64,000 bases of DNA, from the NCBI RefSeq assembly GCF_003846445.2, contig NZ_CP030139.2, positions 248,001-312,000 on the forward strand, written 5' to 3'. Origin of the DNA: Synechococcus elongatus PCC 11801 (GTDB lineage: Bacteria; Cyanobacteriota; Cyanobacteriia; Synechococcales; Synechococcaceae). The position numbers and the translations under genes are program-made. A model generated the notes under the pieces. It saw nothing but the letters and a program-made list of their open reading frames with translations, searched no databases and was not told the origin of the DNA. Positions 7,873 to 15,775 of the stretch are shown here, one piece after another. Positions within the stretch are counted from its first letter, which is position 1; the number at the start of each line of letters is the position of its first letter.

Positions 7873-8868
7873 CTATGCTGAGAATTTAAATTGTGATCCT
7901 AGGCCACCATAGAGATAGTTATCCTTGTAAAAGTCCTTGAAAATTTTAAAGCCAAGATGTCCTGTGCAATGGGCTGGTGAAACAATCCGAACTCCCAGAT
8001 CATTCTTGACTTTGTTAGCAAGAGCTGTGATGTATGTCGCATCATAGGGGAAAAGATGAAACCCACCCAATGCAGCATAAGTAGACTTCCCAGTCGCTTT
8101 TTGAGTCGCTTCAATAATGGCTTCGATGCCAGTATGAGAGCAACCCGAAATGAGAACTTCTCCTCGGGAAGTATCGAGGGCAAGGGAGAGTTCTGGTAAG
8201 CCGACAAGTGCGGGCTCTGTTGGGGTTTTGGGGGGATAGCCGTTAAAGCCTCCGAGGTAGGGCGATCGCGTTGAAATAATGGTGATTCCCGGAGCAACTG
8301 TTAAGTTGTCACGAAGATATTCAACATTTTTGGCTTTGTAGTACCGTCCACTCGGCTTGAGTTGAACTTCTGTTGCACCTGTATCGAAGTAACGTTCTTC
8401 CGGTGGGAGTGCAGCGGCGGCATTGGGATCAGGGCCACCAAACTTGAAGAGGGATGGTGCTCCAAGGTTATGAAGGTCAGCAGGGAGATAGAGTTTGACG
8501 TTGGGATTGACTTCAACAAGATAGTCAAAACCACTCAAGTGATCGGCATGGGGATGCGAGAGAACCGCAAAATCAATCGTCCTTAGGTCAAGTCCTAGCT
8601 TCTTAACATTGCGCTTAAAAATATCGGCATTATTACCAGCATCAAACAAGATGCGTTTACCGTTGTACTCAACAAGTGCACTGTAACCCCAATCTTTTTC
8701 GAGTGTCTGACTAGAGCTAATTGCATCGTACAGACTAGTAATACGGTTTTGACCAGCCGGTGGTGATGCTGCTAGAACACGAGAGGGCTGAAGAAAACTG
8801 GTTACTCCGAAGACAAGAAAAGTTCCCAGAATAAACAGCAAACTCATTGATAGGAGTCGTTTTTTCAT
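7873..8868 (-). CDS. Secreted metallo-beta-lactamase-fold hydrolase
   Basis: 331 residues from the ATG at 8868. This start is chosen because it is preceded by AGAGGA, overlaps the stop of the upstream gene as ATGA, and begins a good signal peptide (MKKRLLSMSLLFILGTFLVFGVTSFL). The metallo-beta-lactamase fold shows SHPHADHLSG (HxHxDH metal site), SGCSHTGIEA and SPAHCTGHLGF as later metal-ligand motifs. It resembles the COG1237-type hydrolases (related to ribofuranosyl-aminobenzene phosphate synthase) rather than beta-lactamases proper. Activity is probably on a phosphate or ester outside the cytoplasm; the substrate is unknown. It is translationally coupled to the cation-efflux gene. Confidence 0.82.
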   Translation of the reverse strand: MKKRLLSMSLLFILGTFLVFGVTSFLQPSRVLAASPPAGQNRITSLYDAISSSQTLEKDWGYSALVEYNGKRILFDAGNNADIFKRNVKKLGLDLRTIDFAVLSHPHADHLSGFDYLVEVNPNVKLYLPADLHNLGAPSLFKFGGPDPNAAAALPPEERYFDTGATEVQLKPSGRYYKAKNVEYLRDNLTVAPGITIISTRSPYLGGFNGYPPKTPTEPALVGLPELSLALDTSRGEVLISGCSHTGIEAIIEATQKATGKSTYAALGGFHLFPYDATYITALANKVKNDLGVRIVSPAHCTGHLGFKIFKDFYKDNYLYGGLGSQFKFSA

Positions 8869-9719
8869 CGGATTAGATCCTCTAGAGATGGAGAGAGCAA
8901 AGGATTCAAGGTACGCGGGGAATGGTTCACAGAGCAGTTGCAATAGTCTGCAAGACAAGATTGCAAGGCTGTTATTGGCTTTTGGAATGATTTCGCTACT
9001 TGAATTGTTGGAAGACTAAAGAGTTGTTGGCTAACCTTAAGCAGGAGTAGCAAAGCAAAAATTAGAATCATTAAAGAGACTAATAAGCTTGTTAGACCGT
9101 CTGCCCAGCTCCAATTCCAATACGTTACTGCGATCGCACCAAGAACAACGCCAACAGAGCTAACAACATCTGCAATGACATGGAAGAAAGCACTTTTAAG
9201 GTTGAGATTATGGTGACTGCAGCTTTTGAGACAGATAGCATTAATGAGATTAATTAATAAGCCTGCAACTGCAGCCCCCAGCATGGGGAGCCCTAGAATT
9301 TCTATTTCTCCGAGCTGCAATCGTTGAATTGCTTCAATCGCGATTGTGACTGCAACAATTAGTAAGCTACAGGTATTGATAAAAGCAGATTGAATTTCGA
9401 GACGCTCTGGACTCGGAAGCCAGCGATACCGGTGTGGTGATTGAGCTAAGTAATTTGAAATAAGCGTTGTAAGCAGTGCGGCAATATCAATGCTGACATG
9501 ACCAGCATCAGCTATTAGAGCCAGGCTGTGACTCCAGTAGCCAATTCCTAGCTCTACTAGAAATAACCCAAATAAAAGACAGATTGAAATACTGAGGTGA
9601 AGCTGTAGGGAAACTCTTTTAGGCTCAGGTCTCGATTGAGAATTAACAAGAGGTTTTCCTCGTATTTGCAGCAAAAAACGAGGCAGATCAGATGGAGAAT
9701 AAGCAACCTGCATTAGCAA
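8865..9719 (-). CDS. Cation diffusion facilitator family transporter
   Basis: 284 residues with about six membrane segments. The two metal-site motifs of the family are present: ALIADAGHVSID in the second and AFFHVIADVVSSVGV in the fifth transmembrane helix (HxxxD in each). A hydrophilic loop CLKSCSHHNLNLKSA lies between helices 4 and 5. The family exports Zn2+, Co2+, Fe2+ or Mn2+ by proton antiport. The cytoplasmic C-terminal metal-sensing domain, common in longer members, is short or missing here. Its TGA stop overlaps the ATG of the secreted MBL-fold gene by 4 bp (ATGA), so the two are co-translated. Exact metal unknown. Confidence 0.85.
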   Translation of the reverse strand: MLMQVAYSPSDLPRFLLQIRGKPLVNSQSRPEPKRVSLQLHLSISICLLFGLFLVELGIGYWSHSLALIADAGHVSIDIAALLTTLISNYLAQSPHRYRWLPSPERLEIQSAFINTCSLLIVAVTIAIEAIQRLQLGEIEILGLPMLGAAVAGLLINLINAICLKSCSHHNLNLKSAFFHVIADVVSSVGVVLGAIAVTYWNWSWADGLTSLLVSLMILIFALLLLLKVSQQLFSLPTIQVAKSFQKPITALQSCLADYCNCSVNHSPRTLNPLLSPSLEDLIR

Positions 9720-9850
9720 TCTGCGGTAAACCGGTAGAGCTTTAGATGTTTGGCAATTGAATCATTTCATAGTTGTTAGAAAATGACAAGACTTAGCTCT
9801 GGCGATTGGCCAGTAGCTTTTGTGAACCATGCAGCTAGAGATGTTGAAGC

Positions 9851-9901
9851 ATATGGATCCATGCCGCAGAAAGCTGCGGTTGAGAAAGCGGGTGTTTAGG
9901 G
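9851..9901 (+). repeat. R4: leader part of the repeat family
   Basis: ATGGATCCATGCCGCAGAAA through GGTGTTTAGGG is clearly similar to the leader of R2 and R3. After 9901 only GGCGATCGC of the RNB tail is recognisable before the sequence diverges, so R4 is the most eroded copy. It lies between the cation-efflux gene and the CyRepA1-like remnant. Confidence 0.55.
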
Positions 9902-9947
9902 TAAGGCTCAGGCGATCGCGTTTCGCTTCCTGCCCTGCTGCCGTGGT

Positions 9948-10539
9948 TTAGGACGCTTCTTGGAGGCGATTTAGGGAGTGATTTAGGGGATGGGCCTCTA
10001 GGATTTGCGGCTGGGGAGTCGAGATCGGCTCGTTGTCGGCCACACCTTCTAATAGGAGGAGAGTTAGGGGGTGTGGCCGTAGTCGGAAGCCCTGCTCCTG
10101 GTAGTGCTTTGCCCTTGTCTGCAACAGGGTTTTGAGCTGTTTGAGGCTCGATTGCTCAAGCCGGTAGTAGCGGGTTCTGAGACGGGTCTGGCAGTTGCCA
10201 CCGTCGCGCTGCATGACGGTACTGAGGCCAAACTGTTTGAGCACCATGCCGACGATCGCGGTGGGTTGCATGCTGGGGCGAATCGTCAGGTTGAGGCAGA
10301 GCTTCAGCACGGGCGATTGCTTCTGCATCGGCTTGGCAAACTTGCTGCTGAGCTGCTTTCCAGAGTTCGAGGGCGGTTTGCAAACTGGGGCAATCGAGAT
10401 CCCGTAGGGCTTCGCAAGCAACAAAGTTTCCTGCTAGTTCCAAACGTAGTTGCAGAGACAAACCGAACTCGGCCATGGCTGCATTGCGCTCGGCAGAGCT
10501 GGCAGCGTGATAGCGAGCACTGGGCGAATGGAAATTCAC
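9948..10539 (-). pseudogene. Frameshifted C-terminal fragment, probably CyRepA1-family plasmid replication protein
   Basis: Two overlapping minus-strand frames join into one plausible protein. The first (from 10539) reads AERNAAMAEFGLSLQLRLEL and DCPSLQTALELWKAAQQQ. After a shift near 10285-10305 the second continues LNLTIRPSMQPTAIVGMVLK and RTRYYRLEQSSLKQLKTLLQ to the stop at 9948. Each frame becomes low-quality sequence where the other is good, the pattern of a frameshift. The content recalls the C-terminal part of cyanobacterial CyRepA1/DUF3854 primase-helicases, and a second fragment of that family lies at 39.7 kb. Family identity is moderate; the broken frame is clear. Confidence 0.5.
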
Positions 10540-10663
10540 CTTTTCAAGCAGGGAGCGATCGCCCTATCTCATCGTTGTGTATTGGTGACACGCAATTAAA
10601 GAGCTTGAGTAGGGTTGTAAGGCCATAACGATTCAATCCTTTTAAGATATGGTCTCGCCACTT

Positions 10664-11293
10664 TTAGTCAGGAGCGACAGGGGTCTTGGTAGCGGTTCCC
10701 TTGTAGTAGATCTGGCCCATGAACCGCATGGATTCATCCGCGAAACGTTCCAGCGTAACCTGCTCAAAGTGAGCTTCGATGAGCTGTTGAATGTTGCGGT
10801 TTTGATGGCAGCCATCTGCCAACAGCTTATTGAGAGGAGTCAGACGATGCTGCCAACGCTGGACGTTTGGGCGATCGCTCAATCCATGCTCCAGAAAGAC
10901 AAACTGCCCTCCTGGCTTGAGCACTCGGGCGATCTCACTCAAGGCTTCGTGCACTTGGGCAATGCTGCATAGCGTGTAGGTGCTGACCACATAGTCAAAG
11001 CCGGCTGTGGCCATCGGAAGGCTCTCGCCATTGAGGACCTGATTGCTGACCGTCAGGGGCGAAGCGGCAATTCGATGCTGGGCGATCGCATTCAACCCTG
11101 GATTGATATCGACGGTAGTGAGTTGAGTGACTGCCTCGGGGTAATAGGGCAAGTTAATTCCGCTGCCAAAACCAACTTCCAGCACATTGCCTGAGACGTT
11201 GGCCAAAATTTCCCGCCGATGGGGGACTAGGGCCGGGTCAGCCATGCTGCGATCCATCAACCATGGCAACAGCACATTGGAATAGAAGCCCAT
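10664..11293 (-). CDS. Class I SAM-dependent methyltransferase
   Basis: 209 residues, a full methyltransferase domain. NVLEVGFGSGINLPYYP is the SAM-binding motif I, LTTVDINPGLNAIA motif II with its acidic residue, FDYVVSTYTLCSI motif III/IV, and ARVLKPGGQFVFLEHGL the UbiE-like motif VI region. The overall pattern resembles the METTL7-like small-molecule methyltransferases found in cyanobacteria. Cytoplasmic; substrate unknown. The ATG at 11293 gives a normal family start (MGFYSNVLLPWLMDRSM). It stands alone, with a plasmid-gene remnant downstream. Confidence 0.85.
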   Translation of the reverse strand: MGFYSNVLLPWLMDRSMADPALVPHRREILANVSGNVLEVGFGSGINLPYYPEAVTQLTTVDINPGLNAIAQHRIAASPLTVSNQVLNGESLPMATAGFDYVVSTYTLCSIAQVHEALSEIARVLKPGGQFVFLEHGLSDRPNVQRWQHRLTPLNKLLADGCHQNRNIQQLIEAHFEQVTLERFADESMRFMGQIYYKGTATKTPVAPD

Positions 11294-11756
11294 GCCAACC
11301 TCTCGACTTCAGCAGATGCTCAGATTATTGGGCTAACGACAGCATTTTGTAGGCGTTTTCTGCCTTGCTTTCCTGATGGACCTAGAAAGTGGACCCTGAT
11401 GGGATTGGGTGATCACCTTTTCTCTCTCCAATCAGCCTCAATCTAGTGTTTAGATTGCATTTTTCTATCAGCTGGCGAGTTAAACTCGCGCTACGCTGCG
11501 GAACAATCTCGATCCAAACATCTACTTAAGCTGAGGGGTCAATATCAGGCGATCGCTACGTCAATGAGTCATAAACTTCAAAGGAAGCTCTATCCCTCAG
11601 GATCTGTATCTGTTGTCAGCCTCTCTTAAACAGAACCAAAATTCTGTTCCAGAATCCTTCCTCCTTTCCCTTGTCAGAGCCCTAAGCCTCGCGATCGCTC
11701 GACTACTAGGGGGTTTTGTCACAAGGCGCAGATCACGCTCAGCACTCCTTTTCCCT
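11294..11756. other. 463-bp divergent intergenic region
   Basis: Space between the methyltransferase and the glycosyl-hydrolase-like gene, with one HIP1 site near 11550. An in-frame TTG at 11613 could extend the downstream protein by 48 residues, but that extension (SLKQNQNSVPESFLLSLVRA) reads less like a protein start than the ATG at 11757. No RNA or small gene is recognised. Confidence 0.4.
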
Positions 11757-12992
11757 ATGCCCCCCCAGCTCAAACCCAAACTGATACGCCGAATTCTGCT
11801 GTTTTGGACCACGCTGCTGGCAGTGGTGATGATGGGTAGGACTGCGATCGCCTTTCTACCGCTCCCGTTTGCGCCCTCGGAGCCTGAGTTAAGGCAGATT
11901 GCGCAGATGCCCCAGAGCTCCCAGCCAATCCGGGGGGTATGGCTGACCACCAACGATATCCCTGTCCTGCGGGATTCGTCGCGGGTACAGAGCGCCATGA
12001 CTGAGCTATCTCAGCTCAACTTCAATACGGTCTATCCCGTGGTTTGGAATTCGGGCTATGCCCTCTATCCCAGCGCCATTGCTCAGCGAGCTGGAATTCC
12101 TTACATCCACCAAGGTGCTGCGGGGCAGGACATTCTGGCAGATGTGATTGACCAAGCTCACCGCCAGGGCTTGTTGGCCATTCCTTGGTTTGAGTTTGGC
12201 TTTATGGCTCCGCCATCATCGGAGTTGGCTGTAGCCCACCCAGACTGGCTCACCCAGCGACGGGACGGTAGCCAGACTTCGGGCAGTGCAGCAGGGGAAG
12301 TGGTGTGGCTCAACCCGTTTAAGCCGGAGGTTCAGCAATTCATTAATGGCCTAGTGGCTGAAATCGCTTCTCGCTACGACATCGACGGCATTCAGTTTGA
12401 TGACCACACGGCCTTGCCCGTCGACTTTGGCTACGACCCCTATACCGTGGCGCAATACCAGAAGGAAACCAAGCGATCGGTACCGAGTAACCCCCGAGAT
12501 CCAGCTTGGATGCGCTGGCGGGCGGACAAAATTACAGACTTTGTGGGTCAGCTAAATCGGACTTTGAAACAGCAGCGCCCCCAAGCCATCCTGTCCGTGT
12601 CGCCCAATCCCTACGAGACGGCCTACAACTCGTTTTTGCAGGATTGGGTGGGCTGGATTAACCGTGGTTTGGTGGATGAGCTGCTGGTGCAGGTCTACCG
12701 CTGGGATATGAACAGTTTTACAACTCAAATTCTGCGGCCCGAAATTCAGACAGCCCAAACGAAAATCCCCGTGGCCATTGCCATTCTGACGGGGTTACGC
12801 AATCGCCCCATGCCAATGTCGATGATTCAATCCAAGGTGCTGCAATCGACGGGTCAGGGACTAGGGGTAGCTTTTTTCTACTACGAAAGCCTCTGGTACG
12901 ATGCGCCGGAGCCTGTAGCCGAGCGCCAGGCCCTCTTTCGGGATTTGTTTGGCGTGCCAGCGTCCCGGTTTAGCCTGCGGCGCCAGGTTTAA
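11757..12992 (+). CDS. Secreted GHL10/family-10-like glycosyl hydrolase (DUF187 type)
   Basis: 411 residues from the ATG at 11757. A positively charged start (LKPKLIRR) and hydrophobic segment (ILLFWTTLLAVVMMGRTAIAF) form a signal peptide. The domain shows IRGVWLTTNDIPVL, LNFNTVYPVVWNSGYALYPS, QAHRQGLLAIPWFEFGFM, HPDWL, DIDGIQFDDHTALP and LVDELLVQVYRWD, matching the TIM-barrel DUF187/GHL10 family of putative glycoside hydrolases widespread in cyanobacteria. DGIQFDDH and the preceding PWFEFG hold the likely acidic catalytic residues. It likely acts on cell-envelope or exported polysaccharide. An upstream TTG start (11613) is possible but would bury the signal peptide. Confidence 0.85.
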   Translation: MPPQLKPKLIRRILLFWTTLLAVVMMGRTAIAFLPLPFAPSEPELRQIAQMPQSSQPIRGVWLTTNDIPVLRDSSRVQSAMTELSQLNFNTVYPVVWNSGYALYPSAIAQRAGIPYIHQGAAGQDILADVIDQAHRQGLLAIPWFEFGFMAPPSSELAVAHPDWLTQRRDGSQTSGSAAGEVVWLNPFKPEVQQFINGLVAEIASRYDIDGIQFDDHTALPVDFGYDPYTVAQYQKETKRSVPSNPRDPAWMRWRADKITDFVGQLNRTLKQQRPQAILSVSPNPYETAYNSFLQDWVGWINRGLVDELLVQVYRWDMNSFTTQILRPEIQTAQTKIPVAIAILTGLRNRPMPMSMIQSKVLQSTGQGLGVAFFYYESLWYDAPEPVAERQALFRDLFGVPASRFSLRRQV

Positions 12993-13326
12993 AGGCGCAG
13001 GTCCACTGAGCGTAGGCCAGTCGAAGGGAGATCGAGGCAAGCGCAGCAACCAGCAATCGCTCTGCTCTGATGACACCTGAATTTTTAGGGAATGTCTCAT
13101 CACCTAGACCTGCGATCGCAGGGAGCAAGTCAAACGAGCGACTACCGCTTGACTCCGTCTAGGGATGAAAAGAAGCACCTCATTGATTTCTGTAGATTGA
13201 GTCGATCATTTGATGAACTCTGAGGCAACCGGAGTCAGAGTAGCTAACAAGCACGTGCATATGGAACAGCGTGTTTAACCTGTCGGGTGATACCCGCGAT
13301 GTGCCTGTTGAACTGGAGGCCAAATG
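12993..13326. other. 334-bp intergenic region upstream of the cupin gene
   Basis: Contains one HIP1 site near 13110 and, at its end, GGAGG at 13315-13319, which lies 7 nt before the ATG at 13327 and decides the cupin start. No gene, RNA or repeat is recognised in the rest. Confidence 0.4.
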
Positions 13327-13770
13327 ATGAATCCGAAACCGCTTGTCCTGAAACCGGGCGATCGCAGTGCTGCCCTCCATGTCGTCGGCACAAAAGTCAC
13401 TGTTCTCGTATCAGAAGCGGACTCAGCAAGTCAGCAGATCACGCTGCAGTCGGGGGATGAGGGATCAGGTCCACCACCCCATAGCCACGACTGGGACGAG
13501 TCATTTTACGTGACCAAGGGTCAAGTTCAGTTCACCTGCAGCGACAGAACGACGATGTGCCCTGCTGGCACCTTAGTCCATGTCCCTGCTGGGACTGTTC
13601 ATGCTTTTAGCTACGGTCCTGGTGGTGGCGAAATATTAGAGGTTACTGGGGCAAGCAGTCGGGCCGTTCAAATGTTCTCGGCGTTAAATCGTGAGGTTGT
13701 TCCTGGTCCACCAGATGTCCCAGAGGTAATCAGAGTTGCCAACAAGTATGGCGTTCGGTTTGATCTCTGA
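13327..13770 (+). CDS. Single-domain cupin protein
   Basis: 147 residues forming one cupin barrel. PPHSHDWDESFYVTKGQVQF holds motif 1 (HxH...E) and HVPAGTVHAFSYG motif 2 (P...H), so the metal ligands (two His, Glu, final His) are present. This resembles quercetin-dioxygenase-like small cupins, whose activities vary; no substrate can be assigned. Of two adjacent ATGs (13324, 13327), the second has better spacing (7 nt) from GGAGG. A strong hairpin directly overlaps the stop codon (13769-13785). Confidence 0.85.
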   Translation: MNPKPLVLKPGDRSAALHVVGTKVTVLVSEADSASQQITLQSGDEGSGPPPHSHDWDESFYVTKGQVQFTCSDRTTMCPAGTLVHVPAGTVHAFSYGPGGGEILEVTGASSRAVQMFSALNREVVPGPPDVPEVIRVANKYGVRFDL

Positions 13771-13785
13771 GGCTGCCGCAGCCTC
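13769..13785 (+). terminator. Hairpin at the end of the cupin gene
   Basis: GAGGCTG and CAGCCTC form a perfect 7-bp stem with a 3-nt loop, beginning within the TGA stop. The following sequence is only weakly T-rich, so it may be an imperfect terminator. Confidence 0.4.
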
Positions 13786-13861
13786 TACATGGGTTGTCTT
13801 TCGATAGCCGTCTCCACCCGATCAATGACTCCATAGCATTGAGGACTTGAATGAGGTTCAA

Positions 13862-14127
13862 CTATTCGAAGACGCTCTCTTGCGCGCTCTGCGCCTCCAT
13901 CTGCACGAGCACCCACGTTTCTTTGCCAGCTTTCGTCCAAGCTTTTACCAGCTTGTCGGCGTAGCGGCGACCCACCTTGGCGTCAGCCGTGATCTGTTGC
14001 AGTTCCTTATCTGGGAATTCGTAGCCGCGCTCTCAAGCAATTTTGGAATCGGCAGAAAGAAGCCGATAATCTCGTCGGAAAGAAGGCTTCAATCAGTTCT
14101 TTCCAGGGTGAGTCGCTCTCAGTGTTG
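13862..14127 (-). pseudogene. Remnant of an Rpn-family (DUF4351-type) putative transposase/nuclease
   Basis: Reading the minus strand from 14127, SDSPWKELIEAFFP is followed after a frame change by EIIGFFLPIPKLLES, and after another by GYEFPDKELQQITADAKVGR, RYADKLVKAWTKAGKETWVL and VQMEAQSAQESVFE, then a stop at 13862-13864. These pieces, in order, match the N-terminal PD-(D/E)XK region of cyanobacterial Rpn/DUF4351 proteins (SPWKE..., GYEFLDKELQQ..., WVLVHIEIQ...). Frameshifts and a missing C-terminal half make it a dead gene. Confidence 0.7.
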
Positions 14128-14168
14128 GGCAAGTCTGGGGTTGGCCTGTTATTAGCTTAGGAGGTCAC

Positions 14169-14226
14169 ATCCAGCAGAATCGGGAGATGAAACCTGTTCT
14201 GACGATTGATAGACTGAGCAGCCTTA
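14169..14226 (+). repeat. Copy of the 5' end of the RNB exoribonuclease gene
   Basis: Matches 20418-20475, including about 18 bp upstream of the start codon (ATCCAGCAGAATCGGGAG against ATCCGGCAGAATCAGGGG) and the coding start ATG AAA CCT GTT CTG ACG ATT GAT. It translates MKPVLTIDRLSSLIESE against MQPVLTIDGPTSLDLDD, so the catalytic aspartates beyond the first are lost. Similarity then fades and a stop follows. It is the only 5' fragment seen; all other copies are 3' tails. Confidence 0.75.
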
Positions 14227-14627
14227 TTGAGAGCGAGTGCCTGACGAGTTTTCGGAGGTATTGCTGAAGCGCTCAAGTCTGCAGTACAGAACCCTGGTTG
14301 TTGGGAATCGGATATCGCCACCGCTCAGGCCAAGATTGCCTCAGCTCGGCCATCCATATATTTTTGCTGAAGCTTTCAAGCATTCACGTTTACAGGCAGT
14401 TATTGGGCGTCTAGACTGAGGCCGTAAATGTAACCACTCGAGAGTGCAATCAATCCAAAAGATTGAGTGGAACTATGTAGGGTTACAATCACTCGACCAT
14501 TTCAATGACCTATTGGCCAATGATTTCGGCCTAGAAGTAGGGTGCAGGGTATCCCTGAACCCAAGGGATAGACCCGAACCACGGAAGAGAGTCCAGTGAA
14601 CTGCAGCAAGCTCATTGAACAGCAGAC

Positions 14628-15710
14628 ATGACAACTCTCAGCAGCGATCGCCCTGAGCAACCGAGCTTGGAGATCAGCGCCTCACGGCAATTCACCGCTT
14701 GGCTGTATGAACAGCATTTGAGTCTGACCTTTTCCACCTATCAAGCGGGCAAGCTGTTCTTCATTGGCCTGCAGCCCGATGGCAACCTGTCCGTTTTTGA
14801 GCGCACCTTTGAGCGCTGCATGGGCCTCTATGCCCAGGGGTCCAGTCTTTATCTCAGTACCCTCTATCAACTCTGGCGCTTTGAGAATGTCTTGAATGCG
14901 GGAGAACTGCATAACGGCTATGACGCGCTTTATATTCCCCAACTGAGCTATGTCACGGGTGACCTTGACCTGCATGACCTTGTCATTCGGGAAGGCAACT
15001 TCCACAGCAGTGCGGAGCAGATCGTAGGGGTCAATACCCTATTCAGCTGCCTGAGTGTGATGAGTGAGAGCCATAGCTTTCAACCGCTCTGGCAGCCACC
15101 GTTTATCTCCAAGCTTGCTGCTGAAGACCGCTGTCACTTGAATGGTCTTGCCCTGCGGGATGGACAACCCCGCTATGTCACAGTGGTTAGTCAATCCGAT
15201 GTCGCTGATGGTTGGCGAGAGCATCGACTGGATGGCGGTTGTGTCTTGGATGTTTCCAATAACGAAATAGTGGCAACGGGCTTGACCATGCCCCATTCGC
15301 CGCGCTGGTATCGCGACCAGCTCTGGCTGTTGAACTCCGGCACGGGCGAGTTTGGCTATGTCGATTTAGAGCAAGGGAAGTTTGAGCCCGTTGCCTTCTG
15401 TGCAGGCTATCTACGCGGTTTAGCTTTCCGTGGTGACTTTGCGATTGTGGGGCTTTCCCAAGCGCGGCATAACAAGACTTTCAGTGATTTGCCGCTGACT
15501 GAGACTCTAACTCAGAAGCAAGCGCAGCCCCGCTGTGGATTAGCGGTGATTGATCTTCGCTCTGGCGATGTGGTCCATCAATTGCGGATTGAGGGGGTGG
15601 TTAAAGAGCTCTATGACGTGCAGGTCTTGCCCCAGATCCGTCGGCCCATGGCGATTGGATTCAAGACCGATGAAATCCGGCGTGTGATTCGGATCCAAGA
15701 GTCGGGATAA
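14628..15710 (+). CDS. TIGR03032-family protein
   Basis: 360 residues, full length for TIGR03032. Typical stretches are FTAWLYEQHLSLTFSTYQAGKLFFIG, GLYAQGSSLYLSTLYQLWRF, VNTLFSCLSVMSESHSFQPLWQPPFISKL, DRCHLNGLALRDGQPRYVT, MPHSPRWYRDQLWLLNSGTG, GYLRGLAFRGDFAIVGLS. The repeats suggest a beta-propeller. No signal peptide is apparent. The function of this family is not established; members often sit near secreted repeat proteins or glycosyl-related genes. Here it precedes the FG-GAP/RTX gene by 65 bp on the same strand, so the two may be cotranscribed. Confidence 0.85.
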   Translation: MTTLSSDRPEQPSLEISASRQFTAWLYEQHLSLTFSTYQAGKLFFIGLQPDGNLSVFERTFERCMGLYAQGSSLYLSTLYQLWRFENVLNAGELHNGYDALYIPQLSYVTGDLDLHDLVIREGNFHSSAEQIVGVNTLFSCLSVMSESHSFQPLWQPPFISKLAAEDRCHLNGLALRDGQPRYVTVVSQSDVADGWREHRLDGGCVLDVSNNEIVATGLTMPHSPRWYRDQLWLLNSGTGEFGYVDLEQGKFEPVAFCAGYLRGLAFRGDFAIVGLSQARHNKTFSDLPLTETLTQKQAQPRCGLAVIDLRSGDVVHQLRIEGVVKELYDVQVLPQIRRPMAIGFKTDEIRRVIRIQESG

Positions 15711-15775
15711 GCCGGTCTGAATTCCTCATAAACCCAACCTGTTGTCGTTTCTGTTCTTTCCCCGTTGGTGTGGTC

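Larger units (their letters stand above)
13771..14627. other. 857-bp region of gene remnants
   Basis: Holds the decayed Rpn-type nuclease (13862-14127, minus) and the RNB-gene 5' copy (14169-14226, plus). The part from 14430 to 14627 has no recognisable gene and probably carries the promoter of the TIGR03032 gene. Plus-strand ORFs here run antisense to the Rpn remnant or have no family features. Confidence 0.55.

Noticed and set aside
10104-10628. 174-codon plus-strand ORF at the CyRepA1-like remnant
   Set aside because: Antisense to a better protein-like frame pair; composition of an accidental ORF.
14237-14419. 60-codon ORF after the RNB 5' copy
   Set aside because: No relation to the RNB frame and no recognisable features.
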